Assembly (NCBI GenBank): GCA_945910005.1 | Contig: OX246745.1 | Location: 7,852,765-7,916,764, forward strand | Origin: Isoperla grammatica | Lineage: Eukaryota; Arthropoda; Insecta; Plecoptera; Perlodidae | Reading direction: 5' to 3' | Length of the DNA stretch: 64,000 bases | Shown here: positions 1 to 12,960 of the stretch, piece by piece | Numbering within the stretch: position 1 is the first letter of the stretch | Layout: each line of letters begins with the position of its first letter | Made by a program: the position numbers and the translations under genes | The notes under the pieces: generated by a model | What the model was told of the DNA's origin: nothing | The model's input: only the letters and a program-made list of their open reading frames with translations | The model's database searches: none

Positions 1-2370
1 TGTAAATATTTTTTACCGGTAATATGTACTAACAAAAAAAAAAACGTCACGAAAATTATAGCGTATGTGTTTCCACACGTGTTTATGACGACATAGTATG
101 GCTTAGCCACGCGTCGTATAAAATGATAAGTTATGCAGTACGCTAGGGTTCATCTACAGTAATTTATAGTTTGTGCCCTTATGCCAGTTTGAATCCTTCT
201 CAAGTTGCTTGTCTATACGTGTTGCCAACTTTCTAATACGTCGCCTCATTACAATTCCAAATAACAAACTTCTTTTCCTTACAACTTGTTATACAATTAC
301 CAATTACAAAAACAGTTGCCAACGATAATGAAATTAAAAATATCGATATTAGTAGTTGGAATTTGTTTATGGCTGATAACAGATAACATTTGCTAAACTT
401 TTTATGGCATTTATTATTAAATTTTAAATAACGTAGAAGTTCAGTACTTTCCATAAACATGAACGAGATTAAAGCATGCATTACGTGTTTGTTTGGCGTG
501 CAACACTACCCCACTATACTTCACTATTTTATGAGCATATGGCGTTTTAAATTCACCGTTATTTCAGCGCAGCATAATGCTAAAGCTCTTCAGTTCATCA
601 GCTGTACGTAAGTTGGCAAATATACAGCCGACGAGAAAATGTATACCATTTTGCCTTCATTTGAAACTAGAAGCCAGACTGAATCAGAGCCATTTTAATT
701 TTTTATTTATTTACCATTACCATTAAATATCGACTAAAAACCACAGCAACCAATGGTATTACGGGTGTTTCCCAAATCCAAGAAATAGCACGATTTTCAT
801 TGTCTCCGATATTAAAACCAAATCGAAAGTGCAAGTTTTAATCAATCAAACCGAAATATACTATCATAAGAATGCACCTTCACGGGACCATAGAAAGTTC
901 CTAACAATCACCTCATTATGTACAAAATAAATTTACATTTCATACTATGCACTATGCAGTATAGGGGTTGGGCATTATATAGTAATATACAAATAATATG
1001 TAAAAGTGCAAATTGGAAAGCACCAGGTCTAGACAAAGTACAAAAACTACAATTTACAGCAACCCTCATATAACTCTAGTTACATTGCTCAACGGCGTTT
1101 TAGGTCACCCTGAAGGTGCACGACAATGGTTGACCAAAAGTGTTACGTACTTGTATAGCAAAGTCTGCACAAACTGACCCACTCGGAAGTCGGAATACAA
1201 TAAACGTCTGGCGTACAATCTGACTGCAATGCAGGTCAGGCATTACCACAGGCTCCGTGTGGTCATCTAGCCCCCTCCCTCCCTCCCCCCATTCTTACAC
1301 GCTAAAAAAAACGTGTACGGTTTCCAGCCTTTACTATAAAGCGTTCCAAAACGATATAGCTGAATCCCAACAAGTAAGCCGACCCCCCCCCCCCCCCCCA
1401 ACAGTGAACTCTAGCCATCTGGATGCCACAACAAGGGTAACCGGAAATGCAAGGAACGTACTTTGAATAAGAGATCGTCAACAGGGGGGCTGTCGTTGGC
1501 ATCCTGGACATTATTGGAGTACAATACAACTCCCGATCTCATTACTACTAATCCATTTTAAAAACATACCTTGTCCCAAGGAGATTATTTCCAAATAGCA
1601 TTCCTTCCACGATCAAGGTATTAGAAACCTTCATAAAGTGGCTGGCGCGCGAGCAGCAGATTCTTCAATGGAGCGTATACTAAACCACAGCTAAGCAATG
1701 GGCCAGTGATCTTGGATATGGTAAGCTATACAAGGTAAACGGTTACACTTCTAGCTGGGGGAAGTCAGTAAGTCACTTCCTGTCTTGTTTTTCCCCTACT
1801 TCCGGTTCACCTGTCCCTCCCCCGCAGCTGGCCGTAGGCTTATGTTACAATTGTTGTCTATTGTTGCTTGGAGGATGTTATACCCGCCATTCTTGAATAT
1901 TTCGGATGGGTCAATGGGAGACTACGTTGGAAAATGTGGGACCTTCGAAAGATGAACAAAACAAATACCTACGTTTATGGTATACGCTAAACCCTGCCAT
2001 AAACAATTACCTTTCTCTCACCTTACCACGGTTAATGGGAGCTTAGTTAAGAATGGGTGGACAAGGTTCTTCTTTTTGCATGGGAACCTGCCCGCGTACA
2101 ACCAACCGCGTAGGTTGCATGCCCATATGCCCATATGCCCACATGCCCATCAAGCTCGTGTGGAAGGTGGTTCGGATTTCAACTGCATCTGCTGTCACCT
2201 TATGTCTGTCATAGAATTGCTCGTAATTTAGTTTTCTTCAAGTGTCCTTGAACTCTTCGTGGTCAGCACTGAGATCATGAAAAGTGAAAACGTGAATTCT
2301 CCGAGCTCGAACGACAGATAATATAATATTGTCCGTGATAATATATCCAAACATAACAATTGCCAGCGTA
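1..2370. other. No gene seen
   Basis: AT-rich sequence with a 17-base C run near 1383 and a short catgcccatatgccc repeat near 2117. Short open frames here show no domain or codon signal. Confidence 0.6.
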
Positions 2371-2564
2371 GTTGGTCGCGGTCGATTAGGCGTCGGTCTA
2401 GTAGTCTAAACCGCTGTCACTGCGTTCCAGGTTCGAATCCTGGCTTGAGCATGGATGTCATGTGGCGTTTTCTCATCATCATAATCACCCACTCATCGTC
2501 TCGATTAGTCTCGTTGCAAAAATATGATACCAAAGCCCAAATATCTTCATCATCATCATCACCC
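2371..2564 (+). repeat. Family-B tRNA-derived SINE
   Basis: tRNA-like head gtcgattaggcgtcggtcta with B box GGTTCGAATCC, then atgtggcgttttctcatcat, cccactcatcgtctcgatta, and an ATC-repeat tail. Confidence 0.82.
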
Positions 2565-3279
2565 AATAACTTTAAACTCAACGCTAATAGCAACATAAAA
2601 ATGTCACAGATTCTTTCTGTCGTTTGGAATTTGTACATACGAGAGTCACTTCAACTTCATATAATATTATAATAAAGTGGTTGGCCTCAATAAAATCCGT
2701 TACCCACCCAAATGAGAAGTCGGCATATAAATAGTTGATGGCCAGTTCCACGTAACATGTGGTTACCAGCAGCAGTGCCACTTCTTAGGTGTTTGATGCG
2801 ATAACGTGCTGCTTTGTACTGGAACAACTTATCCAAGAGCGAAGATTTCTGCTCGACTCAAATGTCACGCATACACCATAAAGGTGTTTCCTATAAATGT
2901 CAACGGCGATAGAAGGAGGTGCCACTTTTTTTTATAGGATTGTTATAGTAGAAAGTTATGACATTGTTTATACTACATACATCCTAGTACAGGTGTTTTC
3001 CGTATGTACACATATTATTTATTGATTTATTATACAGAAATAAATTCTTTGTATAGATTCCATCAATAATGTATTTACTATAGGGACATAAATACACAAC
3101 TGCTCTGACATTTGAATTATAGAAGCGTTTATAATGTCGGAGTAAACACGCGTGATGGTTGGCATTATATCGCTTGTAATAGTCGAACTCGTACTGTGCG
3201 TGTTAATGTGTAAATTACAGAGTTACGGATATTTAATTGTTACTTTACATGTGGGGGATATGAAGATATATGAGGATTC
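2565..3279. other. No gene seen
   Basis: AT-rich unique-looking sequence between a SINE and the triple repeat. Confidence 0.6.
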
Positions 3280-3596
3280 TCGTACTCGTGTTTGCAGGCA
3301 GAGATCTGAGTTCGAGTACCAGTCAAGTCTGCCCCAATGAAATAGAGTCTTGATCTACTCCTACCGGGTCTCGAACCCAGAACCTCCCTCTCGTATCTGC
3401 AGGCAGAGATCTGGGTTCGAGTACCAGTCAAGTCTGCCCCAATGAAGTATAGAGTCTTGATCTACTTCCACCGGGTCTCGAACCCAGAACCTCTCGTATC
3501 TGCAGGCAGAGATCTGGGTTCGAGTACCAGTCAAGTCTGCCCCAATGAAGTAGTCTTAATCTACTTCCACCGGGTCTCGAACCCAGAACCTCCCAA
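3280..3596. repeat. Three tandem units with tRNA-like promoter motifs in both orientations
   Basis: About 104-bp unit repeated three times. Each contains gatctgggttcgagtaccag (B-box-like, plus strand) and gggtctcgaacccagaacct (B-box-like, minus strand). Confidence 0.8.
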
Positions 3597-4686
3597 CTTA
3601 CATGCTTATCCGTGATCTTGAAAAAGTGATTGATGGGGACTATTTAGAGAAACTTTTACATGTGAATTTTTACCTTTTTAATCGTTTATCCTTCCTCTTT
3701 CAAAATGCGTTACCCAATACCTAACCTTACGCGATAATCAAAGAAAAGTCGGGCCCCTGACCTAAATTTTTCGGCTTTCTTTCAAATCGACAAATTCGTT
3801 GACCTTGCCGATTTTCTCACGTATCAATTTCCATTTCAAAAAGTTTCGATTTCGATTAATTTGTGTTCGGCGGAGTGAAATTATAGATGCCATAATTATT
3901 TTGCTACGGATCGGAACCTACGCGTCAGCCATAGCATCAAACTCATCGTACTTCTAACCTCGGGCTATAAATAATAGTAACAATATTTCGCTTGTTTTCA
4001 TTCATGACGACTCAAATGAAAAACTATCGACTCAGCGATATGTCAGCGGTAGGGAATTAATCAATTACGTGACATCGATTATATTTCTAGCTGCCGCCTG
4101 CAAACAGATTAGGAATTATGTTTACATTCCATTAGTTAAAACTGAAAGGAAGCAAAAGGTACGAATTGCCGAAGCGAAGAGACGGATCAATGTAGAAATA
4201 TGTGAATGGCTCGTAGACGTAGACAGCACTAAATGCAAGAATGTTTAACACCTCGTGACATTAGAAGGTAACACATTCGATTATAATATATATTATACTA
4301 TTATACTAATATACATTATATTATATTATCATACTAAGCTCATATCGCTCGGCGCTCACTAGTTCTACATCAGTATCAGTTCAGTAATAATATCAGTTAT
4401 CAGTAATAATAGAGATACAAGAGATAGAATAGAGAGTAATATCTAGAGACAGAAGAACGGTGTATAACCTCAGTTTTTTCCTAACAATGCAGAGATTGAG
4501 CAACATACATGGTGAGTTGTCATCGACCATTTTGTTTATAGACGGACACACTACAGATTAACACAGAATTAAAAATCTACTTTTTTTTAATCATTACGAA
4601 TGTATATCGTGGATTATTTGTCTTATACGCATTCATGCAACTATGTATTCCTAACACTTGCCATTCAAATATTCTTTAGGGTTTCG
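3597..4686. other. No certain gene
   Basis: AT-rich. Near 4487-4508 an ATG with eight codons precedes a good donor (catg|gtgagt), downstream of several tcagt motifs; too little to call an exon. Confidence 0.5.
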
Positions 4687-4980
4687 CATGGGCGTCACAG
4701 GGGGGTGCACTTTGCCCCGCTTCCCCCCTGGATTTCAGGAATGTTCTTAAATTTAACCGGTAAACACAAATATATGTGGTGCAAATATTCATTTCATTCG
4801 TCAAAACCTATGTCAACGTCGCAAAATCGGTTAAAAAGTGCTGAAAAGCCAAACATTTACCTGCGGCGGAGCTAACTGGGAGGTTTCGCCCCCAGTCCCC
4901 CGTACTACACCCTAATGTATATTGAATTGTTTTGTCTTCCCCCCCCCCCCCCCTTCAGAAATATCCTGGCGACGCCCATG
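4687..4980. mobile_element. hAT-like MITE, ends CATGGGCGTC
   Basis: Left CATGGGCGTCACAGG, right CCTGGCGACGCCCATG; flanks GGGTTTCG and GGTGTTCG agree at 6 of 8 positions. Poly-C tract near the right end. Confidence 0.65.
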
Positions 4981-6644
4981 GGTGTTCGTGTCCTCATAAT
5001 GTGTCCAACTAAATGATTTTGCGCTTCGTTTATTCTTGGTTTCTTTGATATCTACACAAGTTTAAGTTTGCAACACAACTAAAACGAGCCTAGTTATAGA
5101 AGAACAAGTTTAAATATTCAGCCGCGAGATATATTTAGACTCGAGTGATTACGAGGATATCAGGATATCATGGGATGTCGTGTCGTGACTCCTGAATCAT
5201 AAGTATGATGGTTCAGTATTTTCTTCACGCAAAGATTCAATTCGTTATTCGTTCAAAGCGCTCTGTGGTTACTGGTTAGGAGTGAAGACTCCGGAACCGC
5301 GACCAACCAGGTGTGTCCGATTGAGTTGATCTCGCACAAGCCATTCGTTGCTTTATTCATGCGCTGCGTGCTGCATGGGCCTTGGTACACGTTGGACCAA
5401 TAACTAGACACTACAGGGAGGCTATAAATAATAATAATAATAATAATACAATATAGATGATATGATACAATGATATGCATTATTAGGCCTATAGTAACCA
5501 AAATATACCGAAAAACGCGCCATTCACTTTCAATAAACAGAACCTGAACTGCGATCTGGTACTAATTGAGCAGTGTTCATCAAGGTTCGAGAAAGCAGCA
5601 ATTTGGCAGCCTACCGTGTGATCATCAACTCCAACCCATGCCAAGAGTGGTTCTTCATTTCCTGACCCGACTTTTTTACTTCTTACTTACGTTTTCTTCG
5701 GGCGTAATTCTTGAAATTGGCAGCCCACGAGTTCACGCGGAGTTCAACACTTACGATTCCGAGAGTAGCTTCGAGGTTGAGCCATTCGAAACTATGGTCG
5801 AGAAAATTAAATCTCTAATCATATTTTGGGAATGCCATGAAAACGAAATCATAAGCTGGTGCTTTACGGTTCATTTTTTTTTTTAAATTCTGTTTTTATC
5901 ATTCTCGATGTATTAATTATTTACCACCACAATTCACGCGTGATTCGCCCGTGTTTGTATTTGGGAAGTAATGTCCGGGGGATATTAGTAGGACTCAATC
6001 CCAGCACATTAAAAAATATAATTACTCACAATAATGGGTAATACAATCACATGACAACAAACTTAGTTCAGCTTTAAAAAATGCAAAGGAAATTAACGAA
6101 CATGAACATGAAACTTACACTGCACCACACAGTATGTCTTAGAAGAAGTGAACTGTCCAAATCATTTTCTATCGAGTGACATAAAAGAAGTCTATTTTTT
6201 TAACGTTTCATTAAAGCAAACTGAATCATAATAAAGCTGAAGGATAAGACAAGACTTACAATTGTACATCACAAGGTAAAACATTCCTTTACCAGTTTAT
6301 TTGACCCACATTTATTTATTGTATGGTAATGAATGGTAGCCAGAAATAGTGTGTCCTCATCGTAAATGTTTTATTTATTACATCGACATGCATTCACACA
6401 GTCTCTTGCCTGAAGCGACAACTGGTGCTGAGATGTAGGCTATAGGTGGACGGTGGACCACTACTGATAGGGAGCCGTCCTCGATGTTAGTTGTAACGGT
6501 ATTTACTATTTACTGGCAGCCTACGTTGCATCGCCTTGGCTGGGGCGCTAAGACCAAAGATTAGCTAATACCATAATGTGATTCTCGGACACGTCTTGCA
6601 AATGTTGTCAATCGTAAAGCTTGCCCATGTAAGCTTTTGAATGT
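4981..6644. other. No certain gene
   Basis: Contains an ATA repeat near 5429 and a 106-codon plus-strand open frame (5566-5886) without recognisable domains; otherwise AT-rich. Confidence 0.5.
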
Positions 6645-6924
6645 ATACCGATAGAGGGATAGAGGTAAGACGGAGGACTCTAATTCGGGAGATCGGGATC
6701 TGATCGGGATTTCTACTATCATCAGATCCTGAGTGAAGGTTTTTCCGAGGTTTTCCTATGCTGGGATTGAGTTCTATAATAACAACCCTAGGACATTCCT
6801 CCCCAACTTTTCTAACACTCTAATATATCTTTAGTTATAGTCACCTGAAGAGGGGCACTTCAGGTAAAGCTGGTGTGCACCACCCTATAACGGGTATTCC
6901 TACGAACAATTATTATTATTATTT
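6645..6924 (+). repeat. Family-A SINE
   Basis: tRNA-like head (ataccgatagaggg...), body gaaggtttttccgaggtttt, then gttatagtcacctgaagagg and gggcac, ending in an ATT repeat. Confidence 0.8.
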
Positions 6925-8052
6925 GAATGTATTAGCGAGTCAGTATCTATCAAGTAATGTTCAAAAACATAAGAACATTTGCACAGTTAGTTACATATTA
7001 TATTTTGTAAGCTGAATTAAAGCTGAATCTTGAAGAGGAATGTAATGTAATGTAATCATTTATGAAACCTGTCTAAGTATACAACAGTTTTATTTCAGTA
7101 TACTATACAATATGTCGCGTGTCCATCAACTAGCGAGAGTAAAAAAAGGTAATTAGAAATGTTTCCGGAACGAATATGTATCGTAGTTGAAATCTTCACT
7201 ATCGGCTGTTCCGCATTTAGAGTGAGTGCACGAGTAAAGTAACATGGCGTGGTTTCACGTGGTGTGACACACGGGAAAGACTTTTCAAAAGAGTACATTA
7301 ATGAAGTTTTTGAGTGATGTATTGATTTTCTAATCCATCTATATAGCTTATTTCCGCACTACACGTCCATGGGAAGCGAAGAGAACTACAAGGGGCGACC
7401 GTCGCGTGTATTACGAGCCCCAATGTCGCGTGCCACAAAGCGGCAAGCCCCCCCCCCCCCTCCCCCCCCCTTCCCCTCTACCCCCTCCTCCATTCCACCG
7501 CCGTTGGTTTATATCTATTTGCGATGCGATGGTTTCAGAGATTGTTTGATTGTTTCATTATTATACATTTAACACATTTATAGGAACATTTTGTTTAGAG
7601 GTTAACACTGAGGTCACGCATTTTGTTAAGTGGCTCCACAACACCTTGTGAATGCCGACGTCATAGATGGGCGTGTCGGAGCCAATCAGCGAGTGGCTCT
7701 TTCAAATACTGACATTTGATTGGTCAACTCACTCATATTTGAAGTCAGCATCCACAAGGTTGCTGTGGAACTACTTTAGTTCACTCGAGATCGTGTCCAC
7801 TATTATGTGTGGCCTATGAACGATGTAACAATTCGTGGGTCGTTCCGAAAACTCGATTAAGACCTCGGATTAAAGATCGAGAAACTGTTAGACGAGGATT
7901 AGGAGGTGCCCATAAACCAGAATGAGGTCCGAGTGGGGAATAAATAAGCAATACCTAAGATCATTGGTATTACTGTGACGGGCAGCCCACTATGTGGCTG
8001 AAGTAGTTGTGCAGGGAGTCACGCTATCATGCAGTCGGGTTCACTACGTACA
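6925..8052. other. No gene; one MITE and a C-rich tract
   Basis: Besides the MITE at 7628, a C-rich tract lies at 7447-7485. Confidence 0.6.
7628..7776. mobile_element. Short palindromic MITE
   Basis: Inverted ends AGTGGCTCCACAACACCTTG and caaggttgctgtggaactac about 100 bases apart. Confidence 0.7.
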
Positions 8053-8150
8053 TGTGGTCGATCAGGCGATGGTCTAGTTATAGTAGTAAACCATGGTACA
8101 GTGTTCCATGTGCAAATCCTTGCTGGTCAATGATGTTTCGTGACGTTTAT
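8053..8150 (+). repeat. Family-B SINE head fragment
   Basis: gtcgatcaggcgatggtcta matches the 2371 head; the rest is diverged and abuts the SINE at 8163. Confidence 0.6.
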
Positions 8151-8162
8151 TTATCTTCTTGT

Positions 8163-8428
8163 AACCGATAGAGGTAACTCATGGTGAACTCTAACACCGG
8201 TTCGATTCCGGCCACGGGCAGTTCTGACTGAATGTTTTTTTCCGGGGTTTTCCTCAGTCGTAAAGGCGAATTCTGGGACTGAGTCATACTATCAGCCCTC
8301 GAACATTCCTTTTCAACTATCCAAACACCCCTAATATACCTCGTTATAGTCACCTGAAGAGGGGCACATCAGGTATAGATTGGCGTGCACCCTATGACAG
8401 GGATTTATACGAAAAATTAATTAATTAT
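8163..8428 (+). repeat. Family-A SINE
   Basis: Head aaccgatagaggtaactcat, B box GGTTCGATTCC, body ttttcctcagtcgtaaaggc, gttatagtcacctgaagagg, AATT-rich tail. It directly follows a family-B head fragment. Confidence 0.85.
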
Positions 8429-10565
8429 GAGGCGCAAGCCCCCAATGGGAAGTGTAAAATTGGTGCAAGCAAAAACCTTGACACAGGTAAAGTTACTATA
8501 CGTCCCCTCAAGTTGGCCATGGAAACCCTTTGCTTAGGCCTACTATGATGATATGAGGTTTGGCATGGTGATTTTAGACCTATACTACCGATCTTCGCAC
8601 ATCTCGCTAGAGATTATAAATAAATTATGTTATGGAGTATCTATTCAAGAAATAAGCTTACTTAATTACTTATTTAATGTTCAAATACAAGCGTGTATCT
8701 TGGTGCGCTAATTGAACATTGAAACCATTTAGCAATTAGGGTGAAACTGATTCGGCGTTTCATCTACGCACAGTGCAGGAATTGCATCACCTCTAATTGA
8801 TGGTAATTGGTGTCTTATTCAAGTAAACAACATAAAACACATCTACTACGCATCACTAGTAACTACTAGTTACGACAAGTAACTAATTCACACAATAATT
8901 CATAGATGTTAGACCTCGAGGAAATGAGTAGTATAACTGACCGGACCAGCTTTACACCAAAGATATCGGAAACTTCCTTTGGGGTTTTCCAGCTTTCCAT
9001 GTACATAATTTAAATCTTAGAAGTAATTTTCTCCTATTTCGTTAGTTTCAAACGACCTTACTTGCTATTACTGAGGGTTCATTTCCCAAATTCACGTTGG
9101 TCAGGTATTGCGCCTTCACGCTCGGCATAAAATCGTGAGCGGCCCCTCCCCCCTTCCATTCCCAACACCGCCGAAAACAACGATAACAGTCCATTTACGT
9201 GCTAAAGAAGAAAGGAATGCTGCGGAAAGTGGAATCTTGCACTCCTGACCTTGACGGTAGACTTCGGGATCAGTGGCTTTCGGAAGTCAACTTTTATCTG
9301 AACGATAATATAAGCTGATGAATAAATTCAAATGAATGAAAGAAAAAAAGAATATTCATGATTTACACCAAATATTCAATACCAGTACATGCAATTGCAA
9401 ACCCATGTACTGTTCTAATTTATACACTATTTGTTACGTCATTATGAAAGGAAATCTTCAGTTATCACAACAATACGTGCAGCAAATATAATTAACAAAC
9501 AAAAAAGGTAAATACATTGTTGCGATAATTATACAATATATTGATTTATACGAATATCAGAAGCTAAGGTTTGACCGATAGGCGTTAACTATAGAAACAG
9601 TACCGACAAGTTTGTGTTTTGACGAATACTTCTAATATGTTTGTTTATTCATTTGTCGCATTCCTAGAGATTCTTGTAATTAAATCCGCGACTAAATCAT
9701 TAAAAAAGACAAACTTTAAACACTTTTTTGCTAAAAGGTTTGTTGATAAATATTAAAGTTAAATTTCAATATTACCGGAAAATATCTTCATGTTATAACA
9801 ACCTGAGATCAGGGATAAAACAAACTTTCATAGTTGGCAAGAAAACATCTAGAAATTACTGTCAGTTTACGTGTATGAATCAAACAAATGTCATGTATAG
9901 TCAACAATAATTGTAACGCAATACAAATGTTCGTTCCCCTTCCCCTCCCTCTGAGCATGTTTTGTTACCGGTACAGCTGAAATCACGTCACCTAATGCTC
10001 TATTTCCTATGCAAATTAATCGATATAAGAACCAAGTAATAAGTGGCTGTTATGTGTAAACATGCTTCCTGTGTTAACAATGTTTTTCTTATGGGCACAA
10101 TACAACAACGTTTGTTTTTCAACATCACTTCTCGTTTGATCGAGACCTGTCAAGTATCCATTCAAAGCTTCGCCACTATTTTACCGAACAAATCGAGTGC
10201 GGCGCCGTCAGAACCGTCATATCGAACTAAGGTCCGCCCGCTACTACAGAGCTAAATGAGTGCGTGTACGGTTTGACGGTCCGTGACCATATGGACATGT
10301 ATTCCGTCAATAACTTCCATTTCCATAGGAAGCAATAACTTCCTCATGTTTCTTAATGAATCTCTTCCTTGACGATTACGGCAACCGGACCGGGTTTCAC
10401 CTGCAATTGATTTGTCTATAAAAACCCGATCGAAGGGGGCCCTTCCACGTAGTGACCGGTGCCCACAAGAGGGCTCTCATGCATACTTTCTCTCTTCTTA
10501 TACATTTTATCACCTTTCATATCATCCTTTTCTATTATCATGTTATTCTTCGCCATAAATGCTAA
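8429..10565. other. No gene seen
   Basis: AT-rich unique-looking sequence with no repeat or exon I can support. Confidence 0.55.
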
Positions 10566-10812
10566 CCCCCTTTGTGATCCAAACGCTCTCCCCCCTGTCC
10601 CTTTCCCTCCACTGTTCCTCCTCCCACTTGGCCCTGCCCTCCTTTGCTGACTGATCCCTTTATGACGACCCCCGCGATGTGCAATGGATCTGATTCGGAC
10701 ATGTGGCGGTTTTTCATCTTCATCTTCATATTTCACCTAATCATCGTCTCGATTTAGCCAGAGTTGCAAAAATATGGGACGTAAAACCCAAATATCATCA
10801 TTCATCATCGTC
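10566..10812 (+). repeat. Family-B repeat
   Basis: Contains cttggccctgccctcctttg, tgacgacccccgcgatgtgc, atgtggcggtttttcatctt and atcatcgtctcgatttagcc, ending in an ATC-rich tail. Longer 5' part than the 2371 copy. Confidence 0.75.
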
Positions 10813-12225
10813 TATAAAAAGAACTGATCACCCCATGGGCATTACGAAGCAAACATATTTCGCCGGTCAACAGATTAGGTCACTTAATGTGTGTTACTGT
10901 CACGTCATGTACAAAGGAAACAGTCGTAGATTTGCATTCGTGTGTCGTGACTATCTTCAGCATTGACCAGCTGCTTCCAACGCACAAGTTGAGACCAGAC
11001 AATTAGTGTAATAAGAACGTCATGTCACCAAATGCATTCCATTACATTACGGCATGCTTCCATTCGGACGGACGGAGGGCACAAACAAAAAACTAGCGGA
11101 ATTAGTTTTATGAATGAACATTGACCTACAGTTCGTCTCAAAACAACATCCACGCCAGTAAAGTGGACTCCTCAAAGGGAGGCTTATGTCCCGTTCACTG
11201 TGCAGTTGTAAACGTCAAGCTTGTCACCGGAAAGGATGCACAGCTTAAAAAATGTGGCAATCGTTGCCGGTATCTGTAGATGAAGCCTAATCTATTTCCG
11301 ATGACGAAACTAATATTGGGAAATGTAGAATATTCCTTATTCCTTCTTGTGACAGATCTGTACACGCCCGAGCAGTTGACAGCAAGACACAAGGTTGCCA
11401 CGATATTTCTAGCCGTACAAAGGTGTATCGCGACTATAAGAATATAAACGGTTAGAAAACGAAATCATAGGCAACCCGAGACTACCTTACATATGTTTTC
11501 GTCACAGGCGAGGTATTCGCAGCCAACCATGCGTTCGGTATTTGCGCGCGCTTGTCTCGGGCGGTTCGCTGGTTGGCTACGAATGCCTCGCCTGTGACGA
11601 AAGCCTGTGTAAGGTTGTCTTGGGTTGCCTATAGGCTACCTTTCGGATATCGGAATCCACATCTTCTGATCACGAACATAAAACAGTGCGTAATATGTAA
11701 AATAAGTCTAGTGATTCAACAGAAAAAAATCTATTAATTATATATGAAAATATGCATTTAGCATGAAAAATATAGTCGTGCACACAATCAGAACAGATTG
11801 GTCGCTAATTTGGGTATGAAATTCTAGCTCGCGAAGTCGAATCTGGCCAACGATTTTTGCTCTGTGCTTTTTATACCACGGCAACTTTAAATATCTACAA
11901 CACTTAACGTGTATGGATTTTAAAAAAATTACCTACGCAATTGAACTATAAACTAAATTAAACTAACCTGCTTTCCTGATGAAGATAAGCGCGTTTCATT
12001 TTTACCTTTTAGGGTTCTATAACGAGCACGCAGGTATATTATCAAAGTGTGTGTGTTTCACTAATTTATAAATACGGCGTCTACACATGTAATTTCCAAA
12101 GAATATAACAAAGACCTTATAATTCGGCGTAACGCTTAGGCACATGAGTATAATTAACTATTGCAGTCGAAGATCGAACTGAACAGGAATATATTCTCAC
12201 GAATGACGTGTTTTGCGTACACTTC
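10813..12225. other. No gene; contains MITE K copy 1
   Basis: Apart from the palindromic MITE at 11467 nothing stands out. Confidence 0.55.
11467..11632. mobile_element. Palindromic MITE family K, copy 1 (TA-flanked)
   Basis: Arms GGCAACCCGAGACTACCTTA and TAAGGTTGTCTTGGGTTGCC, inner ttttcgtcacaggcgaggta and its complement; TA on both sides, as in Tc1/mariner-type MITEs. Confidence 0.82.
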
Positions 12226-12377
12226 ACGCATCACGCATCACGCATCACGCATCACGCATCACGCATCACGCATCACAGATCACGCATCACGGATCACACA
12301 TCACGCATAACGCATCACGCATCACGCATCACGCATCACGCATCACGCATCACGCATCACGGATCACGGATCACGCA
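12226..12377 (+). repeat. 7-bp microsatellite (CATCACG)n
   Basis: About twenty copies with a few substitutions (cagatca, cggatca). The open frames it creates are artefacts. Confidence 0.95.
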
Positions 12378-12594
12378 TATACATTCAGTTCAATGAGTAT
12401 ACAAAAGATGTACGAGATATTTTCAATCCTCTCATCATAAAATATACTCAACATTACTTTACATAATCTTTATAATTATCACAGAAGTAATTGTCTATTG
12501 TTAACTAGTATTATCATCATTATACTGGTATTGCTTTTGTTTATTGTGTAATAAATAACCTTAGACATAGTGACTTATGAACTAAATACCTCGT

Positions 12595-12960
12595 CATTAC
12601 CGCAATATATATATATATATTAAAATTGTGAAGGCTTTCACGGACGAGACAAGTATTAATATGAATCGTCAAATATAGAAATAAAAAAACATTTAATAAA
12701 TTATTTTTATTTTATTGATTTAGCATTTTTAACGCGGATTTAACCCATAGAATGACTCATATTAATATATATGAGAATATATAATAACAATAATAATTGT
12801 TATTATTATTTTTATTTATATATATATAGGGCCTATTTATATATATAATTATATATATAATTATAATTATTATTTGTATATATAATTATAATTATTATTT
12901 ATATTATTATTAATATTATTGTGTTATCTATTATTATTTTTTATTCTATTGATATTATTA
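12595..12960. repeat. AT low-complexity block
   Basis: AT dinucleotide runs and ATT/TTA triplet runs; no gene visible. Confidence 0.85.

Noticed and set aside
4340..4510. Possible transcription start (tcagt motifs) and short first exon with donor catg|gtgagt
   Set aside because: Only eight codons and motifs that are common by chance; no linked exon found.
5566..5886. 106-codon plus-strand frame with an acidic stretch near its end
   Set aside because: No recognisable domain, no clear splice sites or repeated family; could be a decayed fragment but cannot be supported as a gene.
12208..12440. Frames encoding HASRITHHASRITHH
   Set aside because: Translation of the 7-bp CATCACG microsatellite.
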